From the NCBI GenBank assembly GCA_034435955.1, contig DAOTWA010000071.1:1-7644 (forward strand): DNA of 7,644 nt, written 5' to 3'. The notes beneath the pieces are model-generated. The model was not told the DNA's origin. It searched no databases and saw only the letters and a program-made list of their open reading frames with translations. The stretch comes from DAOTWA01 sp034435955. Its GTDB lineage: Bacteria > Chloroflexota > Anaerolineae > Anaerolineales > Anaerolineaceae. A program made the position numbers and the translations under genes. Positions 1-6,363 of this stretch are shown one piece after another (position 1 is the stretch's first letter; each line of letters begins with the position of its first letter).

Positions 1-190
1 GTTGCATCAGCTCAGCCAGCTCGGCTTCGACGGAGGCTATTTCAGCTTTCAGCTCACCGAGATATTCTTTCAGCCGTTCGATATACTCCTCGCGGGTGAG
101 ATAAACCTCGCTGGTGTGGTGACCGCCGCAGCCGCAAGCACCTCCGCAGGCGCAGGTTTCCTCGTGCTCTTCGTGGGCAGGCATTGCCAT
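1..190 (-). CDS. Small Cys/His-rich protein with predicted coiled coil, partial (runs off left edge)
   Basis: I do not recognise this gene. Reading leftwards from an ATG at 190-188, 63 residues are visible before the window ends. The start is supported by a clear AAGGAG at 204-199, eight bases before the ATG. Residues 6-25 hold an acidic/His stretch, then four cysteines in a C-x-C-x3-C-x-C arrangement (Cys13, 15, 19, 21), followed by His24 and His25. That clustering suggests metal binding. From about residue 28 the sequence is charged and Leu/Ala/Glu-rich (EEYIERLKEYLGELKAEIAS), with spacing typical of an alpha-helical coiled coil. The second half resembles the helical tails of small DUF5320-like proteins, but this is only a resemblance. 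It sits 126 bases downstream of the GH15 gene in an AT-rich gap, so it is probably not part of the sugar operon. No signal peptide is visible. That it is a real gene is fairly sure; its function is unknown. Confidence 0.72.
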   Translation of the reverse strand, partial: MAMPAHEEHEETCACGGACGCGGHHTSEVYLTREEYIERLKEYLGELKAEIASVEAELAELMQ

Positions 191-202
191 AAGAATCGCT
201 CC

Positions 203-263
203 TTGGTAAAGATGGCTGATGAATGGATCATTGTATTCCCCATTTTACACCATTCTTTACCAA
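203..263 (-). promoter_or_regulatory. Inverted repeat in the 5' region of the small Cys/His-rich gene, touching its ribosome-binding site
   Basis: TTGGTAAAGA at 203-212 is an exact inverted copy of TCTTTACCAA at 254-263. Three further pairs (213-215 with 250-252) follow if base 253 is bulged out. The arms are separated by roughly 35 to 40 bases. On the minus-strand transcript the second arm ends at the first bases of the AAGGAG ribosome-binding site (204-199), so folding could influence translation. Two AT-rich -10-like hexamers lie between the arms (TAAAAT at 247-242 and TACAAT at 235-230), but neither has a convincing -35 at normal spacing. The repeat could therefore be a protein operator around a promoter or an RNA structure. 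The surrounding gap (191-316) is clearly more AT-rich than the genes and shows no convincing terminator for the gene upstream. Confidence 0.5.
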
Positions 264-316
264 TTTACTACTATTATTTCTTAAACTTGGATTCATCTCA
301 GAGTAGAAATTTCCTC

Positions 317-1387
317 TCACCCTTCCGCTTCCAGCGCCGTCTTCAAGATCAGGTATTTTGCGTGGGACCACAGCAATGGCCGGGCAATCTCACCCCAACG
401 CTGCCGCCAGGGTTGGTAATATCCTGGCGCATTGAGCGTGGCGGGTGTCTGCTCAGGAAGGTTGCCATCCTCATCGGCCTGCGCTTCCACCCAATCCAGC
501 AGCGCTGCGGCTTTTTCGCGCTGGCCGGCTTCCGCGTAATACCAGCCCAGCCAGGCCGTCAGCAGCACCCATTCGCCGCCGCCGTAATACGTATCGCCTG
601 GATAGCGATGCACGCCGCCGCCGCGCCGCAGGTCTCGTTCAATGGCCGCAACGGTGGCCAGCATGACAGGGCTTTCCGGCGCGACCAAGCGGTATGGCGT
701 GGATAACGACAACAGACTGGCGTCCACGTCTGCTCGCCCAAGCGCCTTGGCAAAATGCCCGTCCCATATGGCCGAGTTGTCAATTCGCTGGCGAATCTCA
801 TTTAAAACGGCCGTGTGGCTGACCCCGGATAAGGAACGATGGGCGCGCAGCCCGGCGTAGATGGAGGCCAGCGTGTAGGTATGCACCTGATCCGGGAATT
901 CCTCCCAGCAGTCGAAGCAGGGGAAATGCCACAGCGAAGCCAGGTACTCAGCTACCAGGCCGGCCGCGCTCAGCCAATCTTCTGGCAGCTTGTTTCCCGT
1001 CAGTCGGGCGTGCTCCTCCAGCGACCACAACCAGGTGCCAAAGCCATCCAGTTGAAAGTTCGGCCACTCCTCGCTCCGCCCGTCCCGCCCATCCAGGGTA
1101 TAGCGGGTATGCAGAATGTCATGCGCGGAAGGGGGATTACCTTGACCTGCTGCGGCAACGGCGCGTGCGACCACATCGGCGCGCGCATGGATGGTTGAAG
1201 CAGCCCACGCATGAAAGCGCGATGCACTGTCAGCATGACCGGCGATATCCATGGCATAGGCGATGAAAGCCCCATCCCGGAACCAGCAATAGCGGTAAGA
1301 GGGAAAGTTTGGGCTGGCTACGTACGCGCCGGAGGGCGCCTGGTTGGCCAGGATGATTTCGATGCTCCGTGCATACAGATCCATCAT
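317..1387 (-). CDS. Glycoside hydrolase family 15 glucohydrolase, cytoplasmic; probably isomalto-oligosaccharide/isomaltose-releasing
   Basis: This is a 356-residue inverting alpha-glucosidase of family GH15 (glucoamylase, glucodextranase, isomaltose glucohydrolase, trehalase). Several blocks align by eye with fungal glucoamylase. YRYCWFRD (Tyr31, Trp35, Arg37, Asp38) is the substrate-binding loop. DCWEE (159-163) carries the likely general acid Glu162. RYPGDTYYGGGEW (261-273) is a sugar-binding block. LPEQ (310-313) carries the likely general base Glu312, and LLWSHAKYL (338-346) follows. There is no signal peptide and no N-terminal beta-domain, so it is a bare catalytic barrel acting inside the cell. 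The start is ATG at 1387, four bases after the stop of the GH66 gene, with GGGGGA inside that gene's end as ribosome-binding site; a second ATG follows directly. Next to a GH66 enzyme and an importer, isomaltose or isomalto-oligosaccharides are the likeliest substrates, as for the Kribbella isomaltose glucohydrolase. Maltooligosaccharides or trehalose remain possible. Confidence 0.88.
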   Translation of the reverse strand: MMDLYARSIEIILANQAPSGAYVASPNFPSYRYCWFRDGAFIAYAMDIAGHADSASRFHAWAASTIHARADVVARAVAAAGQGNPPSAHDILHTRYTLDGRDGRSEEWPNFQLDGFGTWLWSLEEHARLTGNKLPEDWLSAAGLVAEYLASLWHFPCFDCWEEFPDQVHTYTLASIYAGLRAHRSLSGVSHTAVLNEIRQRIDNSAIWDGHFAKALGRADVDASLLSLSTPYRLVAPESPVMLATVAAIERDLRRGGGVHRYPGDTYYGGGEWVLLTAWLGWYYAEAGQREKAAALLDWVEAQADEDGNLPEQTPATLNAPGYYQPWRQRWGEIARPLLWSHAKYLILKTALEAEG

Positions 1388-1391
1388 GGGA

Positions 1392-3191
1392 TTAATTCCC
1401 CCATTCGATCAAGATCATGCTCCAGTATTTTAACCCTGGAAGCTGAAATTCCACTGTTTCCCCCGCCTGGTGGAAGGCCAATGGTTGCAGTGACGGATCA
1501 CTCTCGTCTGGTGAAGCGACCCGGACCGCCTTCACGGCGCGCTGTACGCCAGAGATGCGCACCGTCGTTGCGTCTAACGGGCGCGGATCCTGCGCCAGTG
1601 GGGCCTTCCATTCCGGGTTATCCACACCGAGAAGATTAATCAGATTGACGGCCGTCTGTTCTTGGCTCTCGCGGGCAATCACCATGACCTTGTCCTTAAC
1701 CAGACCGGCATCGCTGGGCGCACCGTGCATCTCCATGTTCCGGGAGTACTCGCCGGTTGCATCGCGGGTGTGGGGGCCGAGAGCATCTTCATAACGAACG
1801 GCAAAATCGTAGTAGCGGCGCACTACCTCCGCCAGTTGGATGGACATCTTGCCATAACGGGGAAAATATGCGTCGGCCAGCAGGCCATCCTTCTCGCCAA
1901 GCTCGATGTGCCCACCGCCGCTGGCGAAGACGATGGCGTCCATGAGACGAACATTCCGCTCCAGGCTGGGGTCGATGTAGGCGGCTAAAACCACGGCTTT
2001 ACCGCCGCCCAGCTTCTGCCCCTGAATGATGAGCTGGGACAACGAGTCCCACCAGGTGTACGGCGGCCATACTTCGATGTACACAATGTCTTCATTGGAG
2101 GGCGCGACGGATTCGATCGGCCAGTTGTCCACTGCGTTAAAAACCGTGGCCCCATCCGACCGATGAGAGGCCACAAGCGCATGCGTGGCATTGATGAATT
2201 CCGCCAGCACGGGCGCCAGATCGTAAGCGCTCCCATTGCGGTCATAAGCCACTTTTGGATCCCCATATTGGTCCAGGTGAATGCCATCGAAATCCGTTCT
2301 ATTCAGAATCTCGTCGAATTGGGCAAGCAGATGGCGGGTCCAGGCAGAATCAGGCCGCGCATCCATGTAAACCAAGAAATTATCGCCAAAGAAGAGCGGT
2401 TTGCCGTCTGCGCCAAGCATGGCGTAATCGGGGTGCTGGTGGAAGAAGTCCAGCGAGGAAGCGTATACGGCGGTATATGGCATAGCAGCGATGCCGTGCC
2501 TGTGCGCCGCCGCGATCAAGCGCTCGACCGTCGCGAGCGAGAGGGTGCGGCCCAGCGGGTCGCGGTAAGGCTCCTCGGGAGTGAAGAATTGGTCATGACG
2601 GTACATCCAGTCATAGAATTGCAGCGCGTTAATGTGATATCTGATCAGCCCTGCCATGGTTTCGTCTTCATCATTTCGCCCTGGAGCGAAATCGGTCAAG
2701 AAGCCATAGCGCGGCATTTGCGTCCAGCGCTCGAGGACATCGAAGGCGGTGTGGGCGCTGGCGAGCAAGCCGCCGTCGCCGGCCAGCAGATTTAAATCAA
2801 CGCCATAGCCCCGCGGGGCATCCGCTGGCGGGTTCAACGTGAGCCGTATATTTTGCTGCCCCTCAACCAGCTTAACCGGCATTTCGATCCGGCTGACGGG
2901 TTGCTCCAGGTGTGAGACTTCAGCGACGATCTTCGCTCCAACGGGATGCTCCATGACATTTTGGATCGTCAACAATAGATGGACTTGATCGCCGGGTTTG
3001 TAAAATCCGCGATCCGGTTGAATGGAGGTAATTTGAACAGACACGACCATGGTTTTCTCCGTTGACGTGACGCCGGGCATGGTGGGCGTGATAATCGGAA
3101 AAGGATTGGCTCCTGCATTCCAGCCGCAGCCGGCCAGCCCAAGCGCAAGAATGGTTAACCCCACGAGGAGGCGTCTACCGGCCCTGCACAT
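1392..3191 (-). CDS. GH66-family surface lipoprotein, probable dextranase
   Basis: This 599-residue protein matches family GH66 (endo-dextranase and cycloisomaltooligosaccharide glucanotransferase). Basic residues and a hydrophobic stretch lead to the lipobox LAGC with Cys22, so it should be exported and lipid-anchored. Residues about 48-155 form an Ig-like beta-domain. The catalytic barrel starts near RYGFLTDF (161-168) and includes INALQFYDWMYRH (187-199). The likely nucleophile is Asp307 in FDGIHLDQYGD (301-311), and the likely acid/base is Glu373 in VYIEVWPPY (370-378). Their 66-residue spacing is close to that known for GH66. A C-terminal beta-domain includes AVNLINLLG (514-522). No carbohydrate-binding module is inserted, unlike cyclising family members, so plain dextranase is favoured. 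The ATG at 3191 is chosen because the signal peptide begins there; the open frame upstream lies inside the permease gene. Its ribosome-binding site (AAAGG, about 12 bases away) is weak, so translation is probably coupled to the permease, whose stop is eight bases upstream. Confidence 0.87.
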   Translation of the reverse strand: MCRAGRRLLVGLTILALGLAGCGWNAGANPFPIITPTMPGVTSTEKTMVVSVQITSIQPDRGFYKPGDQVHLLLTIQNVMEHPVGAKIVAEVSHLEQPVSRIEMPVKLVEGQQNIRLTLNPPADAPRGYGVDLNLLAGDGGLLASAHTAFDVLERWTQMPRYGFLTDFAPGRNDEDETMAGLIRYHINALQFYDWMYRHDQFFTPEEPYRDPLGRTLSLATVERLIAAAHRHGIAAMPYTAVYASSLDFFHQHPDYAMLGADGKPLFFGDNFLVYMDARPDSAWTRHLLAQFDEILNRTDFDGIHLDQYGDPKVAYDRNGSAYDLAPVLAEFINATHALVASHRSDGATVFNAVDNWPIESVAPSNEDIVYIEVWPPYTWWDSLSQLIIQGQKLGGGKAVVLAAYIDPSLERNVRLMDAIVFASGGGHIELGEKDGLLADAYFPRYGKMSIQLAEVVRRYYDFAVRYEDALGPHTRDATGEYSRNMEMHGAPSDAGLVKDKVMVIARESQEQTAVNLINLLGVDNPEWKAPLAQDPRPLDATTVRISGVQRAVKAVRVASPDESDPSLQPLAFHQAGETVEFQLPGLKYWSMILIEWGN

Positions 3192-3199
3192 TTGGATGA

Positions 3200-4036
3200 T
3201 CAGCCTTTGAATGCGCCGGTGGTCAGTCCACCCACAAAATAGCGCTGAAGACTGAGGAAGAATACGAACACCGGCACGAGGGCGATGAGCGAGGCGGCGA
3301 ACACCAGGCCCCATTGAGTGCCGTGCTGGCCCTGGAATAAGGCAATAGCGATGGGCAGCGTGCGTTTCGCCGGGTCGTCGATGAAGGTCAGCGCCATGAC
3401 AAATTCATCCCAAAACCCCATGAAGGAAAAGATCGAAACCGTGGCCAGCGCCGGCGTGGAGAGCGGCAGAATGATGCGCGAGAAGATGGTGAAATACCCG
3501 CCTCCGTCGATCAGCACGGCTTCCTCCAGCTCGTGAGGTAGTTGTTCGAAGAAACCCCGCAGCAGAAAGATGCTCAATGACAGGCCGGTGGCGGTGTAGA
3601 TCAAGATCAAACCGATCAGGCTGTTTCGCAGCCCAAGGAATTTCATAAGGAAGAATTGGGGGATGATGGCCACCATGTTGGGCACCATTAGAACCAGCAA
3701 TAGCGTGTAAAAAATGACCTCTTTGCCGGGGAATTTGAAGCGCGCGAAGGCATAGGCCGCCATGGACGAAAACAGGACCGAGAACAACGTCGAAGTGACG
3801 GCCACGAAGGCGCTGTTGCGGAAGTAGAGCTGAAAGTTATTGGCTCCCCAGGCCTGTATGAAGTTTTCCAAAGAAGGGTCGCTGGGGATCAATTGCGGGG
3901 GATACTGGATGACATACAAATGCGGTTTGAAGGCGCTGGAGACCATCCAGAGGAAGGGGAAGACCATCACCACGGCGCCCAGGATGAGCACGGCATAGAT
4001 CGGGATCTGACGCAAAATGGAGCGGGCAGTGTGCAT
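3200..4036 (-). CDS. CUT1-type sugar ABC transporter permease, MalG-like
   Basis: This 278-residue inner-membrane protein is the second permease of a carbohydrate importer. About six hydrophobic segments are visible, near residues 12-31, 74-97, 107-128, 138-160, 197-217 and 243-263. The ATPase-coupling loop of the family is present as EEAVLIDGGG (171-180), followed by the ILP motif ending at Pro191. The N-terminal FPFLWMVSSAFKP and the C-terminal QRYFVGGLTTGAFKG are typical of MalG-like proteins and support a complete gene. The start ATG at 4036 has AAGAGG six bases upstream, and the stop of the partner permease is 13 bases before it. It should pair with the upstream MalF-like protein and receive sugar from the binding lipoprotein. 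The cargo cannot be read from the sequence; isomalto-oligosaccharides are inferred from the neighbouring GH66 and GH15 genes. Confidence 0.94.
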   Translation of the reverse strand: MHTARSILRQIPIYAVLILGAVVMVFPFLWMVSSAFKPHLYVIQYPPQLIPSDPSLENFIQAWGANNFQLYFRNSAFVAVTSTLFSVLFSSMAAYAFARFKFPGKEVIFYTLLLVLMVPNMVAIIPQFFLMKFLGLRNSLIGLILIYTATGLSLSIFLLRGFFEQLPHELEEAVLIDGGGYFTIFSRIILPLSTPALATVSIFSFMGFWDEFVMALTFIDDPAKRTLPIAIALFQGQHGTQWGLVFAASLIALVPVFVFFLSLQRYFVGGLTTGAFKG

Positions 4037-4049
4037 GTCAGGCCTCTTT

Positions 4050-4946
4050 TTAGTAAATTTCTTCCGGACGGCGCAGATATTTCATCTGCAGAACGCTGGC
4101 GGTGACGATAAAGATCGCCATCAAGAAGGACAGCGCCGCACCGTAGCCAAAATCGATGAAATCAAAGGCCTGGTGGTACATGTAGCTCAGCATGACCTCG
4201 GTTTGCTGCATGGGGCCGCCGTTGGTGATCAGATACACTGAAATGAAGACATTGAAACCGCCAATTAACAGCATCACCAGGGTAAAAACCACCGTCGGGC
4301 CGATGAGCGGAAGGGTGATGCGCCAGAAGCGCTGCCACGCTCCGGCTCCGTCAATGGATGCCGCCTCCCCCAATTCTTTGGGGATCGTCGTCAACGCCGC
4401 CAGATAGATGATCATCGACCAGCCGACGCCTTTCCAGATGCCCAAGCCGATGATCGGTATCATCGCCGTACTGGCCTGTTGCAGCCATGCGACCGGCTCT
4501 GCGACCACATGAAACACGTTGACAAGAAAGTAGTTGATCAAACCCTCCGGGCTCTGGAACAGATACCGGAACAATAGCGAAACGATCACCCACGAAGTGA
4601 TCACAGGGATGTAGTACAGCGTGCGGAAAAAGACCTTACCCCGGGTGATGTTGTGGATCAGCAGGGCAGCCAGCATGGCCAGGATCATCTGTCCTGGCAC
4701 CGTCACCAGCGTGTAAACCAGCGTGTTTCGAAAAGCCACACCCACGATGGGATCTTGAAAGGCATGCAGATAATTTTCCAGCCCTACAAATGTGGAGGGC
4801 TTGGTGGGCATGATCGACCAGTGATAAAAACTGATTTGTAAGCCCTTTAGCAGGGGATAAACCAGAAAAATGAGAAACAGTCCCAACGCCGGCAGGAGGA
4901 AGAGGTAAGGGATGATCAACTTCTGGGTGCGGGTGGACAATCCCAT
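4050..4946 (-). CDS. CUT1-type sugar ABC transporter permease, MalF/LacF-like
   Basis: This 298-residue inner-membrane protein is the first permease of the importer. The N-terminus (PYLFLLPALGLFLIFLVYP, 13-31) is the usual first membrane helix of short MalF-like permeases, and five more hydrophobic segments follow. The coupling loop reads GEAASIDGAGAWQRF (193-207), with the conserved Pro213 in ITLP. TNGGP (241-245) is a family hallmark near the C-terminus. It lacks the long periplasmic loop of enteric MalF, as is usual outside that group. The ATG at 4946 has only a modest GAGAAG five bases upstream. The 64-base gap to the binding-protein gene contains a strong hairpin, so this gene and those after it are probably expressed less than the binding protein. 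No ATPase gene follows; a shared MsmK/UgpC-like ATPase encoded elsewhere probably powers it. Confidence 0.94.
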   Translation of the reverse strand: MGLSTRTQKLIIPYLFLLPALGLFLIFLVYPLLKGLQISFYHWSIMPTKPSTFVGLENYLHAFQDPIVGVAFRNTLVYTLVTVPGQMILAMLAALLIHNITRGKVFFRTLYYIPVITSWVIVSLLFRYLFQSPEGLINYFLVNVFHVVAEPVAWLQQASTAMIPIIGLGIWKGVGWSMIIYLAALTTIPKELGEAASIDGAGAWQRFWRITLPLIGPTVVFTLVMLLIGGFNVFISVYLITNGGPMQQTEVMLSYMYHQAFDFIDFGYGAALSFLMAIFIVTASVLQMKYLRRPEEIY

Positions 4947-4971
4947 GATGGCTTCTCACTGGCAAAGAGGT

Positions 4972-5002
4972 GGGGAGGCCCTGAAACCTTCAAGGCCTCC
5001 CC
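4972..5002 (-). promoter_or_regulatory. Intercistronic hairpin after the binding-protein gene (attenuator or mRNA stabiliser)
   Basis: GGGGAGGCC at 4972-4980 is an exact inverted copy of GGCCTCCCC at 4994-5002. After one mismatch (4981/4993) four more pairs form (4982-4985 with 4989-4992), leaving a three-base loop. This 13-pair, very GC-rich stem starts eight bases after the stop codon of the binding-protein gene. On the transcribed strand it is followed by ACCTCTTTGCC rather than an uninterrupted T-run, so a complete intrinsic terminator is unlikely. Hairpins in this position, as in the enteric malE-malF gap, are known to protect the upstream message or to reduce read-through. That gives more binding protein than permease. 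Confidence 0.7.
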
Positions 5003-5010
5003 TGAGTGTA

Positions 5011-6363
5011 CTACGATTGAGGTTTGGGGAAGAGTGGATCGATCTTCTGTACGGCGTCATCCAGGCCCTGCTGTGGGGTGACCTTTCCATTGAGGATTGC
5101 CGTACCCGCATCGGTGAGAATCTGCTCCATCTTGGGCCATTGGGCGATGGGCGTGCGCGCCTTGGCCGTCTTGAGCTGCTCCAGGAAGACCGGGAAGTAA
5201 TCCGGCTGTTTGGATAGATTCTCCGATTGGGTGGCGGCGGTAAGGACTGGCATCTGACCGACGGAAGCCATTTGTAATTGTGTGTCCAGCGAGAGCATGA
5301 AGCGCACAAATTCCGCCGCCGCCTCTTTGTTCTTCGACTGCTGGAAGATAGCAATATCCTCGCCGCCCACAACTGAGATCGAGCCACCCTTGCCAGCCGG
5401 CATGGGCGCCATCCCGTAGGGCACATTCGGGAACTGCTGTTTGAAAGAAGGCGGGAACCAGGGCCCTTCCAGGATCATGGCCACCTGGCCTTTGCCCAGC
5501 AGACCCCACGTGTCCACGCCGCCGCCCTTGATACCCGGGTGAATGTATCCTTTGTCCACAGCATCCTTGAGGAACTGATAGGCGGCGACCGTATCCGCGC
5601 CGTTCAGGAAGCCGGAGGACTTGGTGTAAGCAGGATCGGTCATATCGCCGCCGAAGCTCCAGATCCAGGGATCCACCGCCCAGGCATAGGTGCCGCCATC
5701 GGCAAAGCACCAGTGGTTGGCGCCCAACGCCTTGATCTTGGCGCAATCCGCCAGGAAATCATCGATCGTGGCCGGCGGGTTGTCGATGCTGGCAGCTTTG
5801 AAGACATCTTTGTTGTAAACCAGCACGCGGGTATTGGTGTCCAGCGGCAGCCCGTAATAGTGGCCATTGACAAAGTTCGTGGAGAGCGGGCCGGGGAAGA
5901 CAGCGTTTTTCAAGGTGTCGAAATCGGACATGACCTGGTCCATGGGAGCCAGAGCGCCCATATCGCCAAATTCGGGCACCCAAATGATATCCAGGCGGGC
6001 TACATCGGGTGCGGTTCCTCCAGCAATGGCGGTGAGCAATTTTTGATGGAACTGATCGTATGGGATGTTGACCGCCTGCACCTTGATATCAGGATGGGCG
6101 CTTTCAAAAGCGGGAATGATGGTTTTTTCGAGGAAGGGTGTTTCCGTGTCGGCGTTATAGGCGTGCCAAAATGTGATCGTCACTGGCCCGGCAGGCGGCG
6201 CGGTGGCAGTCACCACCTTTTCCACCTCCTGAGTTACGACAACCGTCTGCATTTGCGGCTCGGACGTGACCGCCGGGGTGGCGGCCGGGGTGCATGCGGC
6301 CAGAGCCAGCGCCAGGACCAGCACGGCGCTGAATAGAATGAGCGGGGTCGAACGCGTTTTCAT
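5011..6363 (-). CDS. Sugar ABC transporter substrate-binding lipoprotein (CUT1, MalE-like)
   Basis: This is a 450-residue extracellular binding protein. A positively charged N-terminus and a long hydrophobic stretch end in the lipobox LAAC, with Cys24 as lipid anchor. Residues 25-60 form a Thr/Val/Pro-rich linker (VVVTQEVEKVV) of a style I know from Chloroflexota binding proteins. The two-lobed binding domain begins at VTITFWHAYN (61-70) and contains family landmarks such as GTAPDVARLD (116-125), YGLPLDTNTRVLVYNKDVF (170-188) and GQVAMILEGPW (292-302). Many aromatic residues (Tyr226, Trp228, Trp233, Trp235, Trp286, Trp302) could stack on sugar rings. Cys207 and Cys219 might form a disulphide. 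ATG 6363 is chosen because the signal peptide begins there and GGAGGAG lies immediately upstream; the frame stays open to a GTG at 6477, but that would bury the signal peptide. The ligand is inferred from context to be isomalto-oligosaccharide. Confidence 0.95.
   Translation of the reverse strand: MKTRSTPLILFSAVLVLALALAACTPAATPAVTSEPQMQTVVVTQEVEKVVTATAPPAGPVTITFWHAYNADTETPFLEKTIIPAFESAHPDIKVQAVNIPYDQFHQKLLTAIAGGTAPDVARLDIIWVPEFGDMGALAPMDQVMSDFDTLKNAVFPGPLSTNFVNGHYYGLPLDTNTRVLVYNKDVFKAASIDNPPATIDDFLADCAKIKALGANHWCFADGGTYAWAVDPWIWSFGGDMTDPAYTKSSGFLNGADTVAAYQFLKDAVDKGYIHPGIKGGGVDTWGLLGKGQVAMILEGPWFPPSFKQQFPNVPYGMAPMPAGKGGSISVVGGEDIAIFQQSKNKEAAAEFVRFMLSLDTQLQMASVGQMPVLTAATQSENLSKQPDYFPVFLEQLKTAKARTPIAQWPKMEQILTDAGTAILNGKVTPQQGLDDAVQKIDPLFPKPQS

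Noticed and set aside
301..318. Near-palindrome around GAAATTTC at the end of the GH15 gene as a terminator or operator
   Set aside because: The arms meet without a loop, two positions mismatch, and no T-run follows. It is short and AT-rich enough to arise by chance.
2..706. Long open frame on the plus strand (234 residues) running across the left edge
   Set aside because: It lies opposite the GH15 gene and the small Cys/His-rich gene, both well supported, and its translation shows no recognisable domain.
2163..2795. 210-residue open frame on the plus strand
   Set aside because: It is antisense to the catalytic barrel of the GH66 gene, with no recognisable protein features.
3192..3314. Upstream extension of the GH66 gene, which would add 41 residues before Met at 3191
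   Set aside because: It overlaps the end of the MalG-like permease gene in another frame and would place about 40 residues ahead of a clean lipoprotein signal peptide.
5539..6336. 265-residue open frame on the plus strand
   Set aside because: It is fully antisense to the binding-protein gene and shows no domain or convincing ribosome-binding site; codon bias on the coding strand explains it.
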